From contig NZ_JAINVH010000007.1 in the NCBI RefSeq assembly GCF_020400825.1, forward strand, positions 186,001 to 250,000: 64,000 bases of DNA, in the 5' to 3' direction. Within the stretch, counting starts at the first letter, position 1. Each line of letters starts with the position of its first letter. The notes beneath the pieces are model-generated. The model had not been told where the DNA came from and ran no database searches. It worked only from the letters and a program-made list of their open reading frames with translations. The position numbers and the translations under genes are program-made. Below, piece by piece: positions 1-6,866 of the stretch. The DNA comes from Streptomyces sp. HPF1205. Its GTDB lineage: Bacteria > Actinomycetota > Actinomycetes > Streptomycetales > Streptomycetaceae.

Positions 1-28
1 CCGCGGGCGCACCCGGGGCGCGCGTCAG

Positions 29-97
29 GGGTGCGGACCGGGAGTCGGCACGGGGTGCGGGCCAGACGCCGGCACAGGGTGCGCACCAGGCGCCGGG
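29..97. repeat. Three imperfect 24-bp direct repeats
   Basis: Three GGTGCG-containing units recur at a 24-base spacing (GTGCGG or GTGCGC at about 31, 55 and 79), each followed by a GC-rich segment ending near CGGCAC. No gene is evident in the first 197 bases. The sequence lies upstream of the trpS promoter and may be the tail of an intergenic repeat; no function is evident. Confidence 0.5.
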
Positions 98-185
98 ATG
101 CGGCCCGATCGGGGCCGTCAGGGGCCCGCACCCTGGGGCGCGGGGAGAGGCCGGAAACGCCCGGCCGGGAACGGGCCGCGCACGC

Positions 186-191
186 TAGGAT
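186..191 (+). promoter_or_regulatory. Candidate -10 box of the trpS leader transcript
   Basis: TAGGAT at this position fits the TAnnnT/TAGGAT-type -10 used by the principal Streptomyces sigma factor. It sits seven bases before the leader-peptide ATG at 198, so transcription would begin at or next to that ATG and the leader mRNA would be leaderless, which is common in actinomycetes. No good -35 box is visible, so the assignment is an inference. Confidence 0.5.
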
Positions 192-197
192 GCGTAC

Positions 198-257
198 ATG
201 CGTCTATCGCCATGTCTCGGCTGGTGGCGCTCCGATCAGGAGCGGCCACCGATCTGA
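198..257 (+). CDS. trp leader peptide with tandem Trp codons
   Basis: A 19-codon reading frame starts at ATG 198 and ends at TGA 255-257. Its peptide reads MRLSPCLGWWRSDQERPPI, with two adjacent TGG codons at 222-227. The bases that encode Trp-Trp also begin the 5' arm (223-233) of a hairpin closed by 239-250. A second pairing (241-247 with 267-273) would compete with the downstream terminator. This is the classic layout of ribosome-mediated attenuation: ribosomes stalled at the Trp codons when charged tRNA-Trp is scarce leave the antiterminator free to form. No Shine-Dalgarno sequence precedes the ATG, consistent with a leaderless start. In Streptomyces coelicolor an auxiliary tryptophanyl-tRNA synthetase gene is known to be controlled this way. 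Confidence 0.85.
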   Translation: MRLSPCLGWWRSDQERPPI

Positions 258-265
258 CATGCGCA

Positions 266-296
266 GGGCCGTTCGGAAGGACGGCCCTTTCCTTTC
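266..296 (+). terminator. trpS attenuator terminator hairpin
   Basis: GGGCCGT (266-272) pairs perfectly with ACGGCCC (281-287) across an eight-base loop, followed at once by TTTCCTTTCC. The 5' arm can instead pair with 241-247 inside the leader region, giving a mutually exclusive antiterminator. It lies between the leader peptide stop (257) and the trpS start (356), as expected for an attenuator. Confidence 0.85.
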
Positions 297-355
297 CCTG
301 GGACCTGGGGTCGCACCCTCCCGACGGCGACACGCCGACCCCCCCAGGAGACCTG

Positions 356-1456
356 ATGAACACCGCAGTCCCGACCACCCCGACCGCCTCCGCGCCCACC
401 GACGCGATCGACCTCTCCGTCGCGCGGGCACGCAGCACGGTGCTGGAGGACCGGATCCGCGAGGATCCCGGCCGATTCCGCGTGCTCACCGGCGACCGGC
501 CCACCGGGCGCCTGCACCTCGGCCACTACTTCGGCACCCTCCACAACCGGGTACGCCTGCAGAACCTCGGCGTGGAGATGTTCGTCCTCATCGCCGACTA
601 CCAGGTCCTGACCGACCGCGACGTGGCGGACAACCTGTCCGGAATCGTCGAGGAACTCGTCCTGGACTACCTGGCCGTCGGCATCGACCCGGAACGCAGC
701 ACGATCCTCACCCACAGCGCCGTCCCCGCGCTCAACCAGTTGCTGCTGCCTTTCCTCAGCCTGGTGTCCGTCGCCGAACTGGAGCGCAATCCCACGGTCA
801 AGGACGAGATCGCCCATTCGCGGCAGAGCTCCGTCAGCGGCCTGATGTTCACCTACCCCGTCCACCAGGCCGCCGACATCCTGTTCTGCAAGGCCAACCT
901 GGTACCGGTCGGTCGCGACCAGCTTCCGCACCTGGAGACCACCCGGACCGTCGCCCGCCGCTTCAACGACCGCTACGGCGCGGGCACCGCCGTGTTCCCC
1001 CAGCCCGACGCCCTGCTGTCGAGCGCTCCGCTGCTGCTCGGCACGGACGGCGGCAAGATGAGCAAGAGCCGGGGCAACGCCATCACCCTCGCCGCCGACG
1101 CCGACGAGACCGCCCGCCTGATCAAGGGGGCCAGGACCGACGCCGAGCGCCGTATCGCCTACGACCCGGCCACCCGCCCCGAGGTCTCCTCCCTCCTCCT
1201 CCTGGCGGCCCTGTGCCAGGGCCGGACCCCCGAGGAGGTCGCCGCCGACATCGGCTCCGCGGGAGCGGCCGCGCTGAAGCGGACCGTGACCGAGGCGGTC
1301 AACGACTACCTGGCCCCGATCCGGGCCCGCCGGCAGGAGTACGCCCAGGACCGCGCCTACCTGCGCCGGATCGTACGCGAGGGCAACGAGCGCGCCACGG
1401 CCATCGCCGAGCGCACCCTCGCCGAGGTGCGCGCCGCCATGAACAGCCTGTTCTGA
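356..1456 (+). CDS. trpS: Tryptophanyl-tRNA synthetase (auxiliary type)
   Basis: Class I aminoacyl-tRNA synthetase that charges tRNA-Trp with tryptophan in the cytoplasm; 366 residues. The HIGH-type signature is HLGH at residues 54-57 and the KMSKS loop is KMSKS at 234-238, so both ATP-binding signatures are intact. ATG 356 was chosen because AGGAG (346-350) lies five bases upstream; in-frame codons further upstream fall inside the attenuator. By eye the segment IADYQVLTD (81-89) places Gln84 where Bacillus TrpRS has His43, a position linked to indolmycin sensitivity, and GDRPTGRLHLGH resembles the second TrpRS class of actinomycetes and Deinococcus. I infer an auxiliary, possibly indolmycin-tolerant enzyme; the synthetase activity itself is secure. 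Confidence 0.95.
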   Translation: MNTAVPTTPTASAPTDAIDLSVARARSTVLEDRIREDPGRFRVLTGDRPTGRLHLGHYFGTLHNRVRLQNLGVEMFVLIADYQVLTDRDVADNLSGIVEELVLDYLAVGIDPERSTILTHSAVPALNQLLLPFLSLVSVAELERNPTVKDEIAHSRQSSVSGLMFTYPVHQAADILFCKANLVPVGRDQLPHLETTRTVARRFNDRYGAGTAVFPQPDALLSSAPLLLGTDGGKMSKSRGNAITLAADADETARLIKGARTDAERRIAYDPATRPEVSSLLLLAALCQGRTPEEVAADIGSAGAAALKRTVTEAVNDYLAPIRARRQEYAQDRAYLRRIVREGNERATAIAERTLAEVRAAMNSLF

Positions 1457-1739
1457 ACGACGGCCTGTTCGATGCGGCGGCCCGTTGCGAACGGCGGCCC
1501 GTTCCCAGGGACGGCCCATGGCGAAGGACGGACCGTCGCGAACGGCGACGCCGGCACCGCCGATCGCCTTCGCCACGGCGTCCGGTCCTGCGGTTAAGCT
1601 GGGAACGTCTCACCCAGTGGACACCGGGCCGCGGCACGGGCTCGCGGACAGCACTGGCGGCACGGGCGCGCGGACACCCCTCGCGGCACCGGCCGGCAGC
1701 ACCGACTCGGACCGACTCGTAGGACCAGGGAGAAGCGCC
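1457..1739. other. Intergenic region with short repeats after trpS
   Basis: No gene is evident. The first 110 bases are rich in GGCGGCCCGTT (1476-1486 and 1493-1503, a 17-base spacing) and in CGTTnnnAACG and GACGG motifs that can fold into several short hairpins. This may serve as a trpS terminator without a U-tract, as is usual in high-GC actinomycetes. The aldehyde dehydrogenase ribosome-binding site AGGGAGAAG lies just before 1740. Confidence 0.4.
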
Positions 1740-3176
1740 GTGACCGAACTCCGTACTCTTCGCAACTACGTCGACGGAGAGTTCCGCGACGCCGCCGACG
1801 GACGCACCACCGAGGTGATCAACCCGGTGACGGGCCAGGCGTACGCGAAGGCACCGCTGTCCGGCCGGGCCGACGTGGACGCGGCGATGGCCGCGGCCAA
1901 GGCGGCGTTCCCCGGCTGGCGCGACACCACCCCCTCCGAGCGGCAGAAGGCGCTGCTGAGGATCGCCGACGCCGTGGAGGCGCGGGCCGCCGAACTCGTC
2001 GCCGTGGAGAGCGAGAACACCGGGAAGCCGCTCGGCCTGACCGCGAGCGAGGAGATCCCGCCGATGGTCGACCAGATCCGCTTCTTCGCGGGCGCCGCGA
2101 GGATGCTGGAGGGGCGCTCCGCCGGCGAGTACATGGAGGGCATGACATCCCTGGTGCGCAGGGAGCCGGTCGGGGTGTGCGCCCAGGTGGCGCCCTGGAA
2201 CTACCCCATGATGATGGCCGTGTGGAAGTTCGCGCCCGCCATCGCCGCGGGCAACACGGTGGTCCTCAAGCCGTCCGACACCACCCCCGCCTCCACGGTG
2301 CTGCTCGCCGAGATCATCGGTGAGATCCTCCCCAAGGGCGTCTTCAATGTCATCTGCGGCGACCGGGACACGGGCCGCCTGATGGTCGAGCACCCGGTGC
2401 CCGCCATGGCGTCCATCACCGGCTCGGTCCGGGCCGGCATGGAGGTCGCCGGATCCGCAGCCAAGGACCTCAAGCGGGTCCACCTGGAGCTCGGCGGCAA
2501 GGCGCCGGTCGTCGTCTTCGCCGACGTCGACATCCCGAAGGCGGTCGAGGACATCACGGTCGCCGGGTTCTTCAACGCCGGCCAGGACTGCACGGCGGCC
2601 ACCCGCGTCCTGGTGCACGAGTCGATCCACGAGGAGTTCACCGCCGCCCTCACCAAGGCGGCGGCCGCCACCAAGACCGGCCTGCCCGACGACGAGGACG
2701 TGCTCTACGGTCCGCTCAACAACGCCAACCAGCTCGCCCAGGTCACCGGCTTCCTGGAGCGGCTGCCCGCGCACGCCAAGATCGAGACCGGCGGCCACCG
2801 GGTCGGCGGGACCGGCTTCTTCTTCGCCCCCACCGTCGTCTCCGGGCTGCGCCAGGACGACGAGATCATCCAGCGCGAGGTGTTCGGCCCGGTCATCACC
2901 GTCCAGTCCTTCACCGACGAGGACCAGGCCGTCGAGTGGGCCAACGGCGTCGACTACGCCCTCGCCTCCTCGGTGTGGACCAAGGACCACGCCCGTGCCA
3001 TGCGCATGTCCAAGCGCCTGGACTTCGGCTGCGTCTGGATCAACACCCACATCCCCCTGGTCGCCGAGATGCCCCACGGCGGCTTCAAGCAGTCGGGCTA
3101 CGGCAAGGACCTGTCCGGCTACGGCTTCGAGGACTACACCCGCGTCAAGCACGTGATGACGTCCCTGGACGGGTGA
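1740..3176 (+). CDS. Aldehyde dehydrogenase, aminobutyraldehyde/betaine-aldehyde type
   Basis: NAD(P)-dependent oxidation of an aldehyde to its carboxylate; 478 residues, the usual family length. The general base is Glu250 in LELGG and the nucleophile is Cys284 in NAGQDCTAATR. APWNYPMMM and KPSDTTP are cofactor-binding segments. GQDCTAATR and the C-terminal HGGFKQSGYGKD resemble gamma-aminobutyraldehyde dehydrogenases (YdcW/PatD class) acting in putrescine breakdown. GTG 1740 follows AGGGAGAAG at a suitable distance; an open frame begins earlier at 1485 but has no family similarity there. gabT and mmsA 14-18 kb downstream fit an amine-to-GABA theme. The exact substrate is an inference. Confidence 0.88.
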   Translation: MTELRTLRNYVDGEFRDAADGRTTEVINPVTGQAYAKAPLSGRADVDAAMAAAKAAFPGWRDTTPSERQKALLRIADAVEARAAELVAVESENTGKPLGLTASEEIPPMVDQIRFFAGAARMLEGRSAGEYMEGMTSLVRREPVGVCAQVAPWNYPMMMAVWKFAPAIAAGNTVVLKPSDTTPASTVLLAEIIGEILPKGVFNVICGDRDTGRLMVEHPVPAMASITGSVRAGMEVAGSAAKDLKRVHLELGGKAPVVVFADVDIPKAVEDITVAGFFNAGQDCTAATRVLVHESIHEEFTAALTKAAAATKTGLPDDEDVLYGPLNNANQLAQVTGFLERLPAHAKIETGGHRVGGTGFFFAPTVVSGLRQDDEIIQREVFGPVITVQSFTDEDQAVEWANGVDYALASSVWTKDHARAMRMSKRLDFGCVWINTHIPLVAEMPHGGFKQSGYGKDLSGYGFEDYTRVKHVMTSLDG

Positions 3177-3200
3177 GCGTCCGCCTCCTTGTGCGGCACG

Positions 3201-3236
3201 ACGGCCCCGGCGTTCTCGAACACGCGCCGGGGCCGT
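3201..3236 (+). terminator. Perfect 12-bp stem terminator
   Basis: ACGGCCCCGGCG (3201-3212) and CGCCGGGGCCGT (3225-3236) are perfect reverse complements around a 12-base loop, 24 bases after the aldehyde dehydrogenase stop. There is no T-tract. It most likely ends that transcript before the Uma2 gene. Confidence 0.7.
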
Positions 3237-3329
3237 GGCGCGTGTGTGCGACACGGACCGTAACCGAGTGCGGCGCGTGTCGTTGAACCACACGGCCGCG
3301 CGCCGCGCGCGGCGGGGAGGAGCACGGCC

Positions 3330-3914
3330 GTGACCGCGATGCTGACCGACAGGATCGAAATGGCCGAGAGCGATGAGCAGACTCTGGACGAACTGTTCGA
3401 CCGTCTGGAGCGGATGCCTGTCCCCGAGGGCTACAAGGTCGAGATCGTCGGGGGGACAATTTTCATGTCGCCGAAGCGCAAGACGCACTGGGACATCATT
3501 TTCGATGTGGCCGAGCAGCTCCGTGCCCGGTATGCGAGGAAGCGGCTGACGTCCGACGTCCTGTACCACTTCCCCGGGGAGCTGAACGGGTTCTGCCCGG
3601 ACCTCGCGGCACTCAAGGAGGACGCCAAGCCGGACGACAAGGGCTACTACTCCTGCCACGACATCGAGTTCGTCCTTGAGGTGATCTCGAAGCCGACGGC
3701 CCACAACGACTACGGTCCAAAGAAGGGCGTCTACGCGGAGGTCGACGTACCCGTCTACCTCATCGCCGACCCCTGCACGGGGCGCTGCCACCTGTACCTG
3801 GACCCGAAGGACGGCGACTACCGGGCGGAGGTCATAGTCACCTTCGGCCTGCCGGTGGACATGTCGAACACGGTGGTCGGACTGAGCATCAGCACCGAGG
3901 AGTTCACCGCCTGA
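3330..3914 (+). CDS. Uma2 family protein (DUF820, PD-(D/E)XK fold)
   Basis: 194-residue member of the Uma2/DUF820 family, whose members have a PD-(D/E)XK restriction-endonuclease-like fold and are expanded in cyanobacteria and actinomycetes; cellular roles are mostly unknown. Visible signatures are VEIVGGTIFMSP near residues 38-48, PDLAAL (the PD motif), then EFVLEVISKPTAHNDYGPKK, which carries the acidic and lysine positions of the fold, and YLIADP. GTG 3330 follows GGGGAGGAG. It stands alone, and its stop codon lies inside the 3' end of the convergent phosphodiesterase gene (11-base overlap). No cognate partner is adjacent, so no specific substrate is claimed. Confidence 0.85.
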   Translation: MTAMLTDRIEMAESDEQTLDELFDRLERMPVPEGYKVEIVGGTIFMSPKRKTHWDIIFDVAEQLRARYARKRLTSDVLYHFPGELNGFCPDLAALKEDAKPDDKGYYSCHDIEFVLEVISKPTAHNDYGPKKGVYAEVDVPVYLIADPCTGRCHLYLDPKDGDYRAEVIVTFGLPVDMSNTVVGLSISTEEFTA

Positions 3915-4650
3915 GGCGGCGTGCCGTCAGGATCCGCTGCAGCGCGTCCAAGCGGTTGGTGGTCACCGCGTCCACGCCGAGTTCCAGCAGGCGGGACATG
4001 GACCGTCCCCAGTCCGCTGTCCAGGCCGCGACCATGAGGCCGTGGTCGCGGGCGAAGGCGACGGTGGGGCGGTCGACAAGGCCGAAGCGGAGGTTGAGCC
4101 AGCGCGGTTCGACCTCGTCGATGAGCGCGCGGGAGGGGCGGCGCGAGGTCTTCCAGGTCATGGCGATCTCGGCCCCCGGGTCGAGCGCGCGGACCGCCAG
4201 CATGGCGGGCAACTCCCCGCAGTAATACACGCGGTCGGCGACACCGGCCTCGCGGACGGCGGCCACTGAGGGCGCGGCCTGATCCGCCGCCGTAAGGTCG
4301 ATCAACATGCGGGGAGCGGCGGGCGCGTCCGCCGGATCCCCGTCCCGGTCCGGAAGCGGCTCCGCGGACCCCGGGAAGCCGCGCAGCTCCGCCAGGCCCT
4401 CCGCCAGCGTCGGCACCCCGTCACCCGTCAAGTCGCGCACGTCCCCGGCGGTAAGGGCGGCGACCGGCGCGTCGTACCCCCACAGCCGCTCCAGCGTCGG
4501 GTCGTGCAGCAGCACCGGCACCCCGTCGCGCGTCACCTTCACGTCGACCTCCACCACATCGGCGCCCTTGCGCAGGGCCGAACGCACCGAGGGCAGAGTG
4601 TTCTCCCGGAAGTGGTACGGATCGCCGCGATGGGCGACGGCGAGCGCCAC
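3904..4650 (-). CDS. Glycerophosphodiester phosphodiesterase
   Basis: Predicted to hydrolyse glycerophosphodiesters to glycerol 3-phosphate and an alcohol; 248 residues with a TIM-barrel GDPD domain over most of its length. It begins VALAVAHRGD, giving the catalytic HRG motif near residues 7-9, then ENT, the acidic pair in VVEVDVKVTRDG and the second catalytic His in LLHDPTLER. WTADW and AVTTNRLDAL close the barrel as in the family. GTG 4650 begins five bases after the adenosine deaminase stop, so the two are probably co-transcribed. There is no signal peptide from this start, so a cytoplasmic location is inferred. Confidence 0.88.
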   Translation of the reverse strand: MALAVAHRGDPYHFRENTLPSVRSALRKGADVVEVDVKVTRDGVPVLLHDPTLERLWGYDAPVAALTAGDVRDLTGDGVPTLAEGLAELRGFPGSAEPLPDRDGDPADAPAAPRMLIDLTAADQAAPSVAAVREAGVADRVYYCGELPAMLAVRALDPGAEIAMTWKTSRRPSRALIDEVEPRWLNLRFGLVDRPTVAFARDHGLMVAAWTADWGRSMSRLLELGVDAVTTNRLDALQRILTARRLRR

Positions 4651-4655
4651 CCCCG

Positions 4656-5711
4656 TCAGCCCCAGGCCGCCGTGTAGGCGTCGATCTCGGCGGTCAGCCG
4701 CGCCTTGCCGGCCGTGTCCATGAAGGACACCTCGACCGCGTTCTTGGCGAGGGCCGCCACCCCCGCCGGATCGAGGCCGAGCAGCCGGGCCGCGACCTCG
4801 TACTCCGTATTGAGATCCGTGCCGAACATCGGCGGGTCGTCGCTGTTGACGGTGACCAGCACGCCCGCCTCCACGAAGGCGGTGATCGGGTGCTCCTCCA
4901 GGGCGGCCACGGCACGGGTGGCGATGTTGGAGGTCGGGCACACCTCCAGCGGGATGCGGTGCTCGGCGAGGTGGGCCAGCAGCCGCGGGTCCTGGGCGGA
5001 GCTGGTGCCGTGGCCGATGCGCTCGGCGCCCAGCTCGTTGATCGCGTCCCACACGGTCTGCGGACCGGTGGTCTCGCCCGCGTGCGGCACGCTGTGCAGA
5101 CCGGCCGCCCGCGCCCGGTCGAAATACGGCTTGAACTGCGGCCGGGGCACCCCTATCTCCGGTCCGCCCAGCCCGAACGACACCAGGCCGTCCGGCTGCA
5201 GGTCCAGCGCCAGCCGCGTCGTCTCCTCGGCCGAGACCAGGCCGGCCTCGCCCGGGATGTCGAAACACCAGCGCAGCGTCACCCCGAGCTCCGCCTCCGC
5301 CGCCTTGCGGGCGTCCTCTATCGCCTCCATGAACGCCTCACCGGGAATGCCGCGCCGCGTCGAGCTGTACGGAGTGACGGTCAGCTCGGCGTACCGCACG
5401 TTCTGCCGGGCCAGGTCCCTGGCCACCTCGAAGGTCAGCAGCCGTACGTCCTCGGCGTCGCGGATCAGGTCCACCACCGCCAGGTACACCTCGATGAAGT
5501 GCGCGAAGTCCCGGAAGGTGAAGAAGTCCGCGAGCGCCGACGGGTCCGCCGGAACCTTGGATCCCGGGTGCCGGGCCGCCAGCTCGGCCACGATCCGCGG
5601 CGACGCCGAACCCACGTGGTGCACATGCAGCTCGGCCTTCGGCAGACCCGCGATGAATGCGTCGAGCCCGCCACGGGCGGCGGCCGCCTGGCCGGGTGCG
5701 ATGTCGGGCAT
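4656..5711 (-). CDS. Adenosine deaminase family protein
   Basis: Metal-dependent amidohydrolase of the adenosine/adenine deaminase family, 351 residues, probably deaminating a purine nucleoside or base in the cytoplasm. The zinc site is visible: HVHHVGS (first two histidines), HAGET (third His and catalytic Glu), GHG with the following serines, and VTVNSDDPPMF supplying the Asp ligand. HVHHVGSAS departs from the usual HxHLDG start of true adenosine deaminases, so the substrate may differ. ATG 5711 matches the family N-terminus a few residues before KAELHVH; an open frame reaching 5882 is considered upstream sequence. It is followed immediately by the phosphodiesterase gene and lies 71 bases after cassette gene C1. 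Confidence 0.87.
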   Translation of the reverse strand: MPDIAPGQAAAARGGLDAFIAGLPKAELHVHHVGSASPRIVAELAARHPGSKVPADPSALADFFTFRDFAHFIEVYLAVVDLIRDAEDVRLLTFEVARDLARQNVRYAELTVTPYSSTRRGIPGEAFMEAIEDARKAAEAELGVTLRWCFDIPGEAGLVSAEETTRLALDLQPDGLVSFGLGGPEIGVPRPQFKPYFDRARAAGLHSVPHAGETTGPQTVWDAINELGAERIGHGTSSAQDPRLLAHLAEHRIPLEVCPTSNIATRAVAALEEHPITAFVEAGVLVTVNSDDPPMFGTDLNTEYEVAARLLGLDPAGVAALAKNAVEVSFMDTAGKARLTAEIDAYTAAWG

Positions 5712-5782
5712 GCTGCGTCCTTCGTCCGGTACGGGTGCGGATTCATCGTAGACGCCCGCCCACCCCGCCCACCCCCCGCCCG

Positions 5783-6490
5783 TCACGCCTTGCGCCGGCT
5801 CCGCACCCCGAGCGTGTAGGCGGCGTCGATGGCTTCCCCTTTCCAGGTCCACACCAGCTTGAGCGCGAGCGCAGCCAGGCACGCCAGAACGAGCCGCCGA
5901 TCCACCCGGGGGTCGTGGACGGTGACGGTCATGTGCTCCGCCTTCGGGCCGTCCACGCCTACCGTGAAGCCTTCACAATCGGGAGCGCTGTACTGAAGGA
6001 GCAAATGGCGACCGCGCACTGGAACCCACACCGGGATGAACTCGCCGATGAGCTCCACGGCCTTGTTCACCGGTCGGAATGCTCGCTCCGTTTCCTCGTC
6101 GGCGGCTCTTCCGACCAGCGGAGGCAGCCCCTGCTGGACTACGCGCCACGTCGTGGGAGCAGTGGAGACTCCAGCCCTCATACCACCGGTCAGCGGGTGG
6201 ATGTCGGAGTCGGCCCTCGCGCCGGCAGTGGTGTTAACGATGCCGATCGGTACGTCGTCGGCATCGACGGCACCAGTCTCGGTCAGTGTGCCCGCTAGTG
6301 TCTGCAGCCCGGTTCCGGTGAGCAGTTGGTAGGACGAGCGCTTGCGCAACGGGCCTACCTTGACCATCCGGGCCACCGGTGGCTGTCCGTCGGACCAGAG
6401 GATGTCCGCGATGGTCCGGTTGAAGTGCAATGTGAATGCGGTACTGAACGACGTCAACGCCTCCAGCCCGGCGGCTTCCTCGTCAGCCAT
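5783..6490 (-). CDS. Cassette 1 protein C: putative beta-barrel protein
   Basis: 235 residues, no function recognised. It aligns along its full length with the protein encoded at 8372-9064: LTSFS, PPVARM, LRKRSSYQLLTG, then an IHPL(T/S)GG segment, WRVVQ.GLPPLV, and an almost identical C-terminal TVHDPRVDRRL followed by a hydrophobic helix. Alternating hydrophobic strands ending in one buried-looking helix recall the tubby/LURP/scramblase barrel; that is an inference. ATG 6490 is preceded by GGAGGA at five bases and overlaps the end of gene B1 by eight bases, implying translational coupling. There is no signal peptide or obvious membrane segment apart from the C-terminal helix. Codon use is less GC-biased than in the paralogue. 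Confidence 0.8.
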   Translation of the reverse strand: MADEEAAGLEALTSFSTAFTLHFNRTIADILWSDGQPPVARMVKVGPLRKRSSYQLLTGTGLQTLAGTLTETGAVDADDVPIGIVNTTAGARADSDIHPLTGGMRAGVSTAPTTWRVVQQGLPPLVGRAADEETERAFRPVNKAVELIGEFIPVWVPVRGRHLLLQYSAPDCEGFTVGVDGPKAEHMTVTVHDPRVDRRLVLACLAALALKLVWTWKGEAIDAAYTLGVRSRRKA

Positions 6491-6845
6491 GGTGTTCCTC
6501 CGCGGAGCGGGCGCCAAGACCGTTGACCGCCGAAGTGCCCTGCATGTTCGAGGATCGGCTGAAGCCGACCATTGCTGCGGGGGAGAACGAAGTATGTGAC
6601 CCGATCGTCCGACTCACCACGCGTTGACCACGCTGGGCTGTGACAATACGCAATTCCTCTTCGAGCAGGTGCTTGATGTCCTCGACTTCAGCCCCTCCTT
6701 CAAGGCGCCGGTAGATCTCGCGGGCGATCGCCTGCTGTTCAGGGGTCTGAGCCATCAGCATTGCGGTTCTGAATCGCTCTGACATTTCGGGGGCATCTTC
6801 CGCGTGAAAGGTCTCACTTGTGCGATCGGGGTGATAATCATTCAT
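6483..6845 (-). CDS. Cassette 1 protein B: small protein of unknown function
   Basis: 120 residues, not recognised. The core matches the paralogue at 9054-9440: SERF..AM..A(Q/E)TPEQQA, EIYRRLE.GAEV.DIK, then RIV.AQR. This part should form two or three amphipathic helices. The tail after residue 75 is divergent and low in predicted structure. ATG 6845 is preceded by AGGAAGA. It lies 21 bases after gene A1 and overlaps gene C1 by eight bases, so A1-B1-C1 form one operon. The conserved helical core suggests an adaptor or chaperone-like partner of A or C, but nothing in the sequence proves it. Confidence 0.75.
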   Translation of the reverse strand: MNDYHPDRTSETFHAEDAPEMSERFRTAMLMAQTPEQQAIAREIYRRLEGGAEVEDIKHLLEEELRIVTAQRGQRVVSRTIGSHTSFSPAAMVGFSRSSNMQGTSAVNGLGARSAEEHHG

Positions 6846-6866
6846 GGTTGATTGTCTTCCTGCTTG

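Noticed and set aside
1299..3791. 830-residue open frame on the minus strand
   Set aside because: It is antisense to trpS and the aldehyde dehydrogenase, has no family similarity, and such long open frames arise from GC-biased third positions.
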